A stretch of 64,000 nt of DNA from Buddleja alternifolia (Eukaryota > Streptophyta > Magnoliopsida > Lamiales > Scrophulariaceae): NCBI GenBank assembly GCA_019426215.1, contig CM033405.1:31526199-31590198 (forward strand), given 5' to 3'. Below the pieces are notes generated by a model, which worked only from the letters and a program-made list of their open reading frames with translations, was not told the origin of the DNA and did not search any database. A program made the translations under genes and the position numbers. Shown here piece by piece: positions 34,771 to 47,165 of the stretch (positions are counted from its first letter, which is position 1; each line of letters starts with the position of its first letter).

Positions 34771-36184
34771 TATTTTAACAACATATAAGAACATAACGAA
34801 CACCTTAAATTTTTTTATTCATCCCCTTAAATTTTAACAACATATAAGAAATTCAAAAAATATGAAACATTTAGATTCGGAAAACACTCCCTATTCTTAA
34901 CTTATCGAAATACATTTGACTACCTATATTAATTCGATGGTAAACACAAGAAAGGACTAATACGAAAGATGATATCAATCATCATAACTAAAAGGCATGT
35001 AAGAAAAGCTTCTTTTTCTTACATTACGAGGGCAAAATGAGGCGGCAGGGGCGTATGGATACGGAGCTTCTTAAATATATGCGACCACACCTTCATAAAT
35101 AAATATGCAACCAAAAAAAGAAAATTAAATGATTAGAGAAAAATTTCCCCTAATTTCACACGAATTTCCACCTAATTTCACAAGAATTTTCACCTACTTT
35201 CACACATTTGCGTAAATTACATCTACAAAATCGGATACATTTGCATAAATTGCAAGAAATTCGGCAAAAAATACCTAAAAATATCATGACTAGATAAGAT
35301 TAGAGATAACTTACTCAGGATTGACGGGATGGGGGCGGGATGGATGTCTTCTTTGCAATGAGGGACGGTTTTTTCTCCACTTTGGAAGCTTGGAACGTTT
35401 TTTCAATGAGAGAAAAAGGGAGGGATATTTTTTGAGAATAATGAATGTTTTTGAATGGGCAAAAATTGTATTAAAGCTGGAAAAAATTCAAAAATTAATT
35501 GGGCAGGAAAAACCAAATTTGAGTGGGAAACTTAAAATTGGCCCAAATTTATTCGGCGCCATGGTGCCGAAAATGCCGAGTTTCCTGCACCATGGTGCCG
35601 AACAATTTTTCTATTTTTTAACCTTATTTTTTAACTTACAATTTTTCACTATTACACAATATATATTCTTGCCCATAGGCCCTTACAATATATGTTCTTA
35701 TCTTTTTTTTCTTTTTAGTGTTAACGGTTTATGGTTATTGGTTTAAGGTTTACAATTTAGGGTTTAGTGTTTAGAGTTAATGGTTTGGAATAGAAAATGA
35801 ATATATTATTTAGAATAGAAAATGAATATATTATTTAGAATAGAAAATGAATATATTATTTAGAATAGAAAATGGATATATTATTATTATCCATCATAAT
35901 GAATTATGTCGGGGCGTTTTATATTAAACATTAGTTCAGTAGTTATAGTTCATCACAATTTATAAATTCAATTTGTTAAAATTACTAATGTAGTAGCAAT
36001 ATCCTTTAGATAAGTATGTTGTATATGTACACATTGACATATGATATATATATTATGGGGAGCACAAATGTCAATCAATACAATTGTAAGTACTAATGTA
36101 TATATTACAATGTTCAGCTACTAATGTCTCTAGAGAAAGAATCATCACATAAAAAATACAAAACACACAATACAAAACAATTGT
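34771..36184. other. Upstream region of the unknown gene, motifs and repeats
   Basis: It holds two more copies of the GCACCATGGTGCCG palindrome (35554-35569 and 35585-35600) and a short interstitial telomere-like stretch (TTTAGGGTTTAG, near 35755). A 25-bp tandem repeat follows (AGAATAGAAAATGAATATATT core at 35791, 35816, 35841, 35866). A possible plus-strand frame at 35321-35746 has no recognisable domain. Confidence 0.6.
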
Positions 36185-38756
36185 TTAGAAGGTTGATGGA
36201 TCTTTCACACGTTTTTTGTGGCTTTTCCCTTTTTCTCCACCAGATTGATATCTTAGTTTCTGAATCGCTCCACGCTTTTCTACGCAAGGAGGAGCTTCAA
36301 CAACATTTGTCTCTATTTCAGCGGATATGATCCACTCAGACGGCTCACTAGGGACGAGGTATATAGTTCTAACATAAGTCAAAGCCCACGTTTGTTTCAA
36401 ATAATACTTAGAGATTAAATTGAGAAGGGCATCATCATCCCCTAAACCATTAAATGCTGCAATTGCACGCGCGCACGGGATATGGTCAATGTCAAAAACC
36501 CTGCAAGTACATTTTTTCGCTTGCAAGTCAACAAAGAACGTTTCAGTGCCACACTCAACAATGTACTCACATGTGCACTTATTTAAGACTCGCGTTTTAA
36601 AGAAAGTGAATTGTCTCTTCCTTGCATGCATCGTTCTCTCCACTTCAGGAGTGAGGTTTTGTGACAAGGACCCGGTTGCAGCTTCGTTACGGTGCTTGTT
36701 GAACCACGTAATTATTAACTTCACAATCTCATCCGACAAAAGAATCAACGGATATGATCTCACAGTAGTCAACACGACATTAATAGACTCCACTCCGTTC
36801 GTTGTCATAATATTGTATCGTGAACCATTAGAGTAACAACGCGCCTAATGCTCTTTCAGAGCAAGTGTGTCTTTAAGATACTCATGGTACTTAAGATTTG
36901 AAACAGGATGTCTTCTTTCGAGGTCACTAAAGAGTCCTTCGAATTCGGGCGCAGTGTATGATTCAGCGCAAACAATAAACTTCGTCACAATGTGGTCCTT
37001 TGCCTGCTTTTTTTGCTTAGCCCCCCTACCGGTAGAAACATAGTTCTTAAGATTTTGGGATATATGGTAGGTACAGTATCCATGGGAAGACCTTGGGTAA
37101 ACTTTCTACACGACATTTTTAATAGATGCATGCGTATCAGAAAGGATGACCAAATCGTCAGAATCGGGTATGAGATCCCGAAGTTTCTCCAAGAACCAAA
37201 TCCAAATTTCATCGCATTCTTTACTAACCACGCCAAATGCAAGTGGATACTGATGTTTATTGCCATCTTCTGCAGTACAAACAAGTAATACTCCATTATA
37301 CTTGATCTTCAAATGTGTGCCATTAATAACAAGAACGTTCCTCATGGACGCAAAACCTTCAATGCAGGCTCCCAACCCAAAGAACAACGACTGAAATGTT
37401 ATTCGCGTCTTTACACAAATGAGTAATCGTGCCCTCATTCACTTTTTCCAACATATACAAATATCTCGGAAGCATCTCATAACTAAGCCCAGGATCACCC
37501 CTAATAGAATCTCTAGCAATGTTTCTACCACGCCTAGCTTTGTAGTAAGAAACGTCAATGCCCCCCTTATTCATCATTTCCCTTATTACCTTTGGAGGTG
37601 GTGCGCTTAACTGACATGGAAAAGTATTTAACAAAAATCCAGCAACCGCTCCTGAAGAGCATCTTTCACGGCGCTTTAACAATGTAGGGACGCATGTATG
37701 GATGTTATTATGAATTCGCAACGAGAAAAATGAGGACCTTCCAGTAATTGTCGCACGAATACTCCACTTGCAATCAGGCACTTTACACTTATATGCCAAG
37801 GCTTTTTTATTCGACTTGGTTACTATAACATTGAAACATAACTTAAGCGCAAAATTGTTAACCAAGTCTTTCACCTTTTCCTTGCTGGTGAATTCCTGAC
37901 CAATCACAAGATCTAGACCGTCATCAAAGCTGAAGGTTCCAATACTCTTTTGGTCATTAGCTTCATCTATGAAATTTGACTGGTGGAAGGGAGTAGAGTG
38001 AACTTTGTACGAAATGGGGTGGAAATAAACGAAGCGGTTGCATCAGGCCTTGAGTTCACATTTTCAAAATAGTTGGTTGCATCGGGCTTTGCGTTCAGAT
38101 TTTCCACACAGGGAGAAGGACTAGAAAGTGGATTGGGGCTGGATTTATAAGGAGTGGTTGCATCAGGGATTGAGTTCTCATTGTCCACAAAATAATGAGG
38201 AGTCGATAGTGGATTGGGTTTAGAAGGAGTGGGTGCAGAGGCTTTCGATACGGGCGGGGAGGTGGGCTTGCCTAAAACAACACCAGGCCGACCAGGGGCA
38301 GATGTATAATCATCCTCTAACTCCTTTTCAAAACAATACTTCTCATTCTCCATCTCAATCTCGATCTCATTTTCAAACTTGATTTTTTTTTCCTTCAACA
38401 TCTTTCAATAAAAGCTCGACATGCAGAATGCTTCGCCTTTTCGTCAATGGACATGAGTCCACCAAATAATGCTTTACGTCAATATCGGTCTCGATGTATA
38501 CCGGATTACCAACGTTACAAGAGGATGGAATGTAACTTACTACAACTTCATAATTCTTCCATTCAAAAGGAGCAAATTCAAACATGAGATGGAAAAATTC
38601 GGAACGCGTAATTGATTGTGGATTAACTCCCGTTAGCAGAAAACTTAGCATTTTATATTTATTCCTTGACAACGATTCACATTGTCGTGCTCTAGAGTCT
38701 TCCACTTTCACATTCCACTCACCATCGTATAAATAGTATATCAAAAACTCGGACAT
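36185..38756 (-). pseudogene. MURA-type MULE transposase, frameshifted
   Basis: Reading from ATG at 38756: an N-terminal domain (MSEFLIYYLYDGEW), an acidic and proline-rich linker, then the MuDR DNA-binding part (FTSKEKVKDLVNNFALK, CKWSIRATITGR, HTCVP). The MULE DDE domain follows (VLVINGTHLKIKYNGVLL, AFGVVSKECDEIWIWFLEKL, DLVILSDTHASI), then the SWIM zinc finger (CTCRVFDIDHIPCARAIAA) and a basic tail. Frame changes occur near 38380, 37970 and 37420. In-frame TAGs lie at about 37106 and 36845. In the first catalytic motif the family has D-G-T; here it is N-G-T, so the active-site Asp is lost. It would have cut the element's termini. This copy cannot. Confidence 0.88.
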
Positions 38757-38870
38757 TTTCCTAGAAAAAAAAAAGATAAAGAAACACAGTTATTACAAAA
38801 TACAATTAGTAATGAATGACATCAAATTGACTTAAAGCGGTTGATCAAATATAGCCTAAAAACACCATTT

Positions 38871-39190
38871 TCAATGCAAATTAATGAAAGAATCTCTATC
38901 AAGCATTTCGTCGAACACCTTGTCTACATAATTCATCTCTATCTCCAACAAATTCAAACAATCAAACTTCCACCACACAAATAACAATCCAATTAATGCT
39001 ACAATCACAAAATCACATGCTAAGAGTCTAAAAACACCATATTCAATGCAAACTAATGAGAGAATCTCTATCAAGCATTTCGTCGAACATCTTGTTTACA
39101 TAATTCATCAAATCTCCAACAAATCCAATCAATCAAACTTTTAATCAACCAACAACATTCAAACAATCAAATTCTTAATAACATTATTCT
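38871..39190. repeat. 172-bp tandem duplication upstream of the MURA gene
   Basis: TCAATGCAAA starts at 38871 and again at 39043, each followed by TAATGARAGAATCTCTATCA and ATTTCGTCGAACA. On the minus (MURA) strand this reads GTGTTCGACGAAATGCTTGA, closely related to the 147-bp units at 32 kb. The segment lies in the leader or first intron of the transposase; CTTTTTTTTTTCTAG just before its ATG is a good acceptor. Confidence 0.8.
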
Positions 39191-39562
39191 CATTTCTCTT
39201 ACCTCTACACCGTTGGGATACTAAGGGCCCGAATTGGGGACGAACGGAACGGCCAATTTGGAGACGACGGAACGGGGCAATTATTTGGAGGGAAATTGGA
39301 GGCAAACCAATACAGGATAGAATTGGAGTATCAAGGTTATTTTAGGTATTAAGTAAATATTAGATTTCTTTTTATTATTATTAGTATAATTAAAAATAAG
39401 GGTAAAATTGGTATATCACTTTAAACATTTGGGAGAAAACTATGGGGGAGGTCTAGTTTGAGAATGGAGGCCAAGTGATGAGGACATTATGCATTTTAAG
39501 CCCATTTCCCTCATTTAAGGGGCGTGTTGTTTTTTTCATCACCCCACCTCATGTGAAAACCA

Positions 39563-39632
39563 TTCATATCACTTGAAAGTGTGTTGTCGGATGCACTGAG
39601 AGTATTACTCCCTATGCATCTTAGTATTTCCC
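39563..39632 (-). repeat. Right terminal inverted repeat of the giant MULE
   Basis: Ends TAGTATTTCCC on the plus strand. The reverse complement runs GGGAAATACT, AATACTCTCAGTGCATCC, matching the left end with scattered substitutions over about 70 bp. Confidence 0.8.
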
Positions 39633-39740
39633 AAAAAACTTAAATTAAAGCAAAATCCTCAAGTAGAATTAAACACAACATTGATTTAAAACGTATGACC
39701 CATTCTCGGTCAGTCTATGTGCAACAACTAGATTCATCAT

Positions 39741-40255
39741 AACATACTTATCTCAATGCTTGGCCAAAAACATAAAAAGGTAAAAAACAGTTTCGACCCC
39801 GACTTATGTTGTCGAAAGAACTTTGTTATACTTATCTCAATGCTTGGCAAAAAACAAAAAAAAAGGTAAAAGGCAATTTCGACCCTAACTTATGTTGTTG
39901 AGAGAACTTTAGTCCACAATCTATTAATATTGATATCCAATTACCCAACCCTTATCAACTGTGACACTTAAGTCCATTTGACCGTCGTTGGCGAAATCTT
40001 TTAGAATATTCTGAACCAGGGTGCAAAGTGCACTTATTATGTAATGAATGAAAAATAGAATGCACAAATGTCATATGATAACGTGCAAAGTGCACAATTT
40101 TTTGACAAATTCAGACGGAACATTCCAAAAAATCTGCCAGTCAAATGGACTGAGAGACGGTTAACAAATATTAGGTAATCAAGTGTCAAACATAATAGGT
40201 TGAGGATTAAAGTACTCTGAACGATTTGGGTTGGAGTTGAAAATGCTTTTTACCC
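39741..40255. mobile_element. MULE-like MITE (39864-40255) plus a duplicated left end
   Basis: Termini GGTAAAAGGCAATTTCGACC and, on the reverse strand, GGGTAAAAAGCATTTTCAAC are inverted repeats. The arms share GACACTTRA and AGTCCATTTGACYG further in. The left terminus is present twice in tandem (about 85 bp apart, 39741-39910), so it was duplicated after insertion. It lies between the giant MULE's right end and the 3' end of the transporter gene. TSD is obscured by A-runs. Confidence 0.65.
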
Positions 40256-40381
40256 AAAAATAATTAATATTTATATAATTAATCACACAAAACCAACTTA
40301 ACAAATTTACTTTTAAGTCTTCATTGTAAAAATAGTACATGCTAAGGGCTGCTGCTTTCCTCATCTAAACTATGGTTCAAA

Positions 40382-43300
40382 TCAATGAATGAAAGAGGTT
40401 CCTCGTTTAATATCTACCCGAATTTGAGGGTCGGGTATTGAACCAGAAACGTCGTCGTCTTGGGAGAGAGCCAGAAATGGTTTGAAGGTCATAACAAGGC
40501 CGATAAACTCAACTATATTCAATATAAAGAAAACCATGTGAACACCTGCATTCACAAGAATTTAGATAAATACCATATCATATAATCCCAAAATTAAAAC
40601 CAGCTTATTTCACTAAGATTCCTTCACAGGCTCAGGAATGAAGCTGCGATATTAGTTCTTCGAGGGGCGAGATAGATATTTGACAATTTAGGAACTTAAA
40701 GGGTGTCTAAATTTTAATTTTCGTTAAATTTACATAGAACGAATTTGAACTTCTTCAACTAAAGGATGCAAGTCTTATACCTGGTAAAAAGTCTGCGTTC
40801 TGACGACGTTGAGCCCAAGAGAGTCTGTTGAAAGCCAGTAGATGGTGTAAAGAGAAAAGTAGTTATAAAGATGAATGAATTAACTAGGAGAAAATGGAAA
40901 ATAAACCGAGACGAAAAAAACAAATTATGAGAGAATTTGAAGATATACTTTAAACGATCAAAATTATTTGAGTATTGCTGCTATACATTTGATGGAGTAA
41001 GCTTCTGTTCAAATGTGGTGCTCTATGTGCCCGCACCCTTCGAGAGAAAAAATTGCACTTATGACTATAGGTAATCACAAAACATGACATGATCCGCCAT
41101 TTTTAAGCGGGTCGAGTCAACCCAACATCTGACGTGATTGGCTACGTAAAACACCGATCCTAAATACTTCCCTCACTAATCTCAAAGAGGTATGTCCTTA
41201 ATTATTCATTTAAATTTTAACTTACATCACTCGGACCTGATCATATCTTTACTACCTTGGTTGTAGGGACAACTCCAGCAACCCTAACGAACATTGTGAT
41301 TTCAGGCTAGATTCCTAGCTCTTACTGGAGATTGAGGCTAAACCGACCCTAAACCCATTGATAGATCAACGTTGGTCATACAGATACACGACCCACCCGA
41401 GACATTATTATATGGGATAATAACATGTATGCCCCTCACTTATTTGGTATTTAACACGATCCCTTGAGATTTTGCAAATTACCAAGACACGCCATGTTAC
41501 ATTCTGACAACTCAAAAAATATGGATGAAATTCTTATCTGCTAGTTAAGGATAACACTGTGATATGCTTTTACTAACAGGGGAATAATAATTTCTTAAAT
41601 CTCAGGGTGTTTTTGGTGATTAAGGTCTCATCATGCAAGGAGTGTCTATGTAATTACCCTTATTATATTGTGGCCACATTGCAAGTAGAGATGAAAGAGA
41701 ATATCAGAATGAAGCATGTTAAAGGAAAGAAACTCACATGGAACCCCCAGCCGCAGGCCCAACTGCTTTAAATAGAGACATAGCAGTCATAGATATACCA
41801 TTTGCAGCTCCCCTTTGCTCCTGCGACTGAAATAATCGAATAAATTTGTAAACCCGATCTTTTAGGTGTGTAAAATCCAAATTAAAATATACTAAGAGAA
41901 CAGGAAACTTACGACAGCTCTGTTTTGCATCACTAACAGGCCGGTCGTGATGGCTATCTGATTATGTTTGCAATGAATCAATATTAAACAATAAATGTGA
42001 TATTGCAGTGAAGAATTATCTGATTCATTTTGTTGAAATTACTTTAATGAAAATATTCTTTAAAAGAATTATTCCAATATGATTTTCAGTTCAAACTAAT
42101 TTTGTGTGAACTCACAGAAAGTATATTCTTCAACATGGAAGCACAATTAAGCACCAATAAGAGAACAAGACCGGATAATTTGGTTATAAAGGGGTAACTT
42201 GATAACAACGGTATTGTAAAGACCTGCAAAAAGAACCAGTTACAATGGAAGAGATCAAAGTACTTAGATGAAAAAAATGGATTGCATTATTGAGTTTCAA
42301 GGCGGACTAACAGCTCCGATACGAGAAATCATGACGGGCCCCAGCATACTCTCTATCCAAGTATATAGTAAGAGCTGAAAGAGTAACATACCACACCCTG
42401 AATAATCAAGCAAAACGTCAATGAGATATATCAAAACAAAGTAATAAGAGATTCATATACAGATGCACAGCTATACACGGGACACGAGTATGATCGGTTC
42501 ACTACGTGGAAATCATTATCTCAAAACGCTTCAGTGAAAACTTAGGTTGTGTTTGGATTGAAGAATTTGGATTTGAGGAATGGATGTGATTGAAAAAATA
42601 GTTCAAAAGAATGTCAATAGATTTGGCATCTATTGTACCTTAAAATCATCCAAGCAGCCTCAATGAATTTAAGTCATTGATGAATTTGAAATCCATGGCT
42701 TTCAAACCATTCAATCCAACCACAACCTTGGGTTGTGTCTTAATTAAAGGATTTAAGAGCCAAGGATTTCAAATCCACAATGACAAAGAATTAATCTTGT
42801 TTATATAATTTCAAGTTTTATGGATTCACCTGAGCGATTTTGTTGATTATTACAGTAAATTTCAAATCCACCTATTATCCTTCGCTCCGAATTTTTTGAT
42901 CCAAACAAAACTTTATTTTTCTCAAGTATCCTTAGCTAAAATGCCATATGGCAGAGGGGGCATGGAGATGGTGGAATAGCAAACCTGTGATGGAAAGAAC
43001 TTCACCAACATCTGCTGTGGTAAAACTCAGTCCCCCGAACTTCCTCGGACTAACTGCCCACAATGAAAATATCTAATAAAAAGTAGAAGAAAATAAAAGA
43101 TAGTTAAATAGCAATCTAACAGTAATGGAAAGCAAATTTAGACAGACAAAAATGAATAAAAAAGAACATTTTTTCTTGTGTCAACCATAAAACCGTTACG
43201 GTGTTTACTATCCGGAAATTATGGAAACAAGCATAATTTAGTCCAAAAGAAATGATATGATATTGAAGCTACATGTAGTTTCTTAAATGATCCAGTTGAT

Positions 43301-46300
43301 ATAGCAATTACATACAATCATATACAGCAAAGAATTGATGTTCTTTTTGCAGCATCTATGTAGAAACAAGGTTCAAGGGGGAAAAAGAAACAATCATTTT
43401 GGTTTGCGAGTGTAACTACACAACTCTACATACCAATATTAACAAAATGTGTTTGCAAGTACTGTACAATAGAATAAAGATCACAGGATGCAAAAAGTTG
43501 AGACAACACGATGAATGTGAAAATTTGCAAAAATCATTTGATGACATGATAAACTTAGTCACAGACAAATTTACCTCACTATAGGCCATATCATGAAGTT
43601 GGAAAATGCAGTACACCATAATAGCAGATATTAAGGGCCAATTCTTTAAAAGGCTCCTTTGAGGTACAGAATCTTCCATTTTCTGTGACTCAATGGACTC
43701 ATATGTACTACCCTCCCATGCAGCCTCTCGAACATCTTGTGCTGGTTTTTCTTCACCGTGCATGTGAAGAGTTTCCTGCAATTATTCATTTTTGAGAGAA
43801 ATAAACTTAGCTAACTTCAGGTATCATACTCTCTCTGTCCAGAAATTAGAGGTCTAGTTTGACCAGGCACAGAGTTTTAGATGAGAGTTGAAAGAAAATG
43901 TAAGTTTTGGTAGTTTTAAATTATTTCTCAGCTCAGTGAAAGTTACTAGTGCAAAATGCAAACATAATACAGACGAATTTTTAGGTGCATACATGTATAA
44001 TGACAAGACAGTAACGCAAAATTAAAGAAAGCATCCGAGAGACAAACATACAGGAAGCCAGTACGAGACGATGAATGCCACCAAAGCAAAAACTGATATC
44101 GCAAGGCACGGTAAAAAATATGGAAACCTGCAATTGATATCAATAGAAAAGAATGTCACTATGAGTTTTCATTTTGAAAAACACAGAGACAGAAAGAAAT
44201 GTCTGTAGAATAGTAAGGCTTAAGCTTACCTCCCAAATAGAGATTCTGCAGAAAAGATGTTCGGATACTTCTCTGCAGGCTAAAATTATACAAGTTAAAA
44301 TAATATTCAGAAAGCAATTTTTTCCATATATAGAGGGGTTGACGAATGTTAAATGAAAATGCAGATATAAATTATTTGAAATATGATCATTTCGAAAATT
44401 GTTTAGAAATACAAAAATTCTGATAAGAAAATCATCCACGGAGCTGCTAGAGCAGCGCACAGAGGAAGTACCTGTGCAAGAAAACCTCCAAGAGCTGGAC
44501 CAATGACCAAGCCTATGCCCCACGACGTGCTAATCTGGAACGAACCAAATATAGTAATCCAAACTCACATTTAGGATGAAGTTGGAAAGATATGGAAACA
44601 AGAATTACGAAGAAAAAAAGGATTAAAGGCCTTACTACTGACATCCCCAAGGCTTGGTGTTCTTTACGACAAATTTCAGTAGCATATGCCTGGATAAATT
44701 GGAAATTATAAAATGTACAAAATAATAACTATATGAACACATATAAGCTATTCTGGTAAACTTCAATATGCAATGTCATCCAAAACTAGTAAAATTTGAA
44801 AAATAGTGTCCAAAAATTTGATGCATATATGTACGAAGAAAACATCATTTTCAAGTAATTTTGAATCAACAGTCATACCCTCATAGGACCAAGTATTCCA
44901 CACAAACTTCCAAGAAGAAACCTCGTACAAATCGCCATCCAAAAGTTTACACTTAGACCAAAAAGTGTATTGAATATAACCCTGAAAATCGAATCAAATT
45001 GAAGAAAAATAAGAGACAATGAATTTGAAAAGATAAAATATATTAAAGCCAACTGCCATGATGACACGCACACTATCATTGTACCGAACATTATTATTGG
45101 TTTCCTCCCATATTTATCAGCCACTATTCCCCAGAGAAGAGAAGTCAAAGCTCTTCCAAGCATGAACGCAGATCCTTTAAGAAAAATTATATGTGAATAG
45201 AACAGCAATCGACAATAAGGTAACATTGGAAAGAGACTAACCAACATATCCAGCATAGGAACTTATATCTTCCTCCCTCTTTGCGATATGGAAATCTCTG
45301 ATCTGCAGTAAGTAGAATGAGAAATACTAATTAACAATAATTTGATTGATCAGAAAGATAACATATAAAACCATTTGAAGCACTAATTAATATAATCAGG
45401 CAGATGTCTGAAATCGAAACAATGAGAGTGATCTCGGTATTCCTTCTGTTATTTCACAGCATGAGTTCAAGAAAATACATTTATAATTATAATCCACATG
45501 ACATAAATCAGACAGTGTAAAATATGGTATATGTATTTTTTGCATTATAAAATCCTGAGAGATCAGTGTAGCAAGTTCAAGGTTGTGAGAGCATCATTAC
45601 CATGAAATAAAGGAAAGGGAAGAGAGACGATATCGGTAGAGCTGCAAATGAAACCAGAAGATAGTGACTAATTAGAATGCAATAATGAATGCGAAAACTA
45701 CAAACAAGATATTAAACACGATCATGAACAATAAATAAATCAGTAAGGAAAGTTCAAATTCCTATTGTAAAGAGCTATCATCCATAGTCCCATTGAGATT
45801 CTACCCATCCACGACCCGTGACATCCGGAACAAAATACATTAAAACTTTCATTTTTTTCTGACTCGCCATTATAGTGCAGAGTGCAGACCTAGTTTAGCG
45901 GAACCTAAATATAATTCAAACTGTGAGAGTGATTTGATTTCAACCAAACTGAATCTAAAATAGAATTTTTGCTCCAATAACATAAGGAAACATGTAGTGA
46001 ATTATAAATAGAGCTGAAAAACAAATAAAGTTACTCGATAATCAACTTCAACTTAAGATTGATTGTTAAAATTGATTTGAGCTCAATTCTTTCACGTAGA
46101 AAATCAAATGTGAACACAATTTTTTTTCGGTAAATTTGAAAGTAGCAACAAATTTAAAGCATCTTCGGAAACAATCAAATTACTCGAGCTTGACTCATAC
46201 TCAACTCAATTAAGGCTCGTTTGAATGTGTGCTAACAGTCAAATCAAACTTATAACAAATTTCAAACTCAACAAAAATTCAAATAACAACTCAATTAATG

Positions 46301-47132
46301 ACTAATTAGAATGCAATATATAAATGTGAAAATTACAAACAAGAAATTAAACATGATCATGAACAATAAAATAAATCAATGAGAAAAATTCAAATTCCAA
46401 TTGTGAAGAGCTTATCATCCATGGTTTTATTGAGATTCTATCTATCCACAACCCATGAATTTTTCTGAGTTCTGTGACATAAAAAATAAAAAACAAAACA
46501 AAAGGCAAAATCTTCAAAAGATTAATGAAGAGCCACTAATTGGCGATTAAATGCAATTCACAATATGAGTGAGCGATTACACTCGCTTGTATACGCATTT
46601 AAGTTCTTCCAAACCAAATTTGCACTAATATATGCGCTCCAATAACAATAACATAAGGAAGCACGTATTGAACTATAAATAGGGCTGAAAAACAAATAAA
46701 GTTACTCGATAATTAGCTTAAGATTGATTTTGTTAAATTTTCGTTTTGTTTGAGCTCAATTCTTCAACATAGAAAATCAAACTTGATTTCTCCGGTAAGT
46801 TTGAAAGTAGCAACAAATTTAAAATTATCTTCAAGAAAAAATCAAAATTACTAGAACTCGACTCACGTTCGACTCAATTAAAGCATGTTTGCACGCAGTT
46901 CCAACAATCAAATCAAACTCATAAAGAAATACATTCTAGAAAAAATTAAAGCTAGCTCGACTCATGCTCGGCTCAATCAAACTTGTTTAATCGTAGTTGT
47001 AACAATCAAATCAAGCTAATAAACAATTTTCAAACACAATAATAATTCAAATAAGTTGAAGCTGTCAGAGGCCAAATCAAAATGTGAACAATAAAAATAC
47101 AGCAAGTTTGAGATATATATATATACACACAC

Positions 47133-47165
<33 letters not shown>

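Larger units (their letters stand above)
24637..39632. mobile_element. Giant Mutator-like element (~15 kb) with Ulp1 and other cargo
   Basis: Related inverted termini at 24637-24706 and 39563-39632 bound the region. Between them lie, in order: a DUF1985-Ulp1 gene (+), a partial protease copy (+), a 680-bp palindrome, leader repeats, an ORF-1-like gene (+), an unknown gene (-) and a MURA transposase (-). MULEs carrying Ulp1-like proteases (KAONASHI type in Arabidopsis, related ones in melon) are known, and the whole fits that class. No matching 9-bp TSD flanks the ends (AATATATAA on the left, AAAAAACTT on the right). So the ends may have mutated, or the unit may be a recombinant of two elements. 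Every gene in it is damaged except possibly the unknown one. Confidence 0.8.

Noticed and set aside
35321..35746. 141-codon plus-strand frame in the giant MULE
   Set aside because: No domain, crosses the GGCACC palindromes and low-complexity DNA, and lies opposite the probable leader of the minus-strand gene.
24637..39632. Host SUMO protease gene rather than a transposon gene
   Set aside because: The DUF1985-Ulp1 architecture, nearby MURA transposase and enclosing inverted ends fit a MULE; host ULP genes lack DUF1985.
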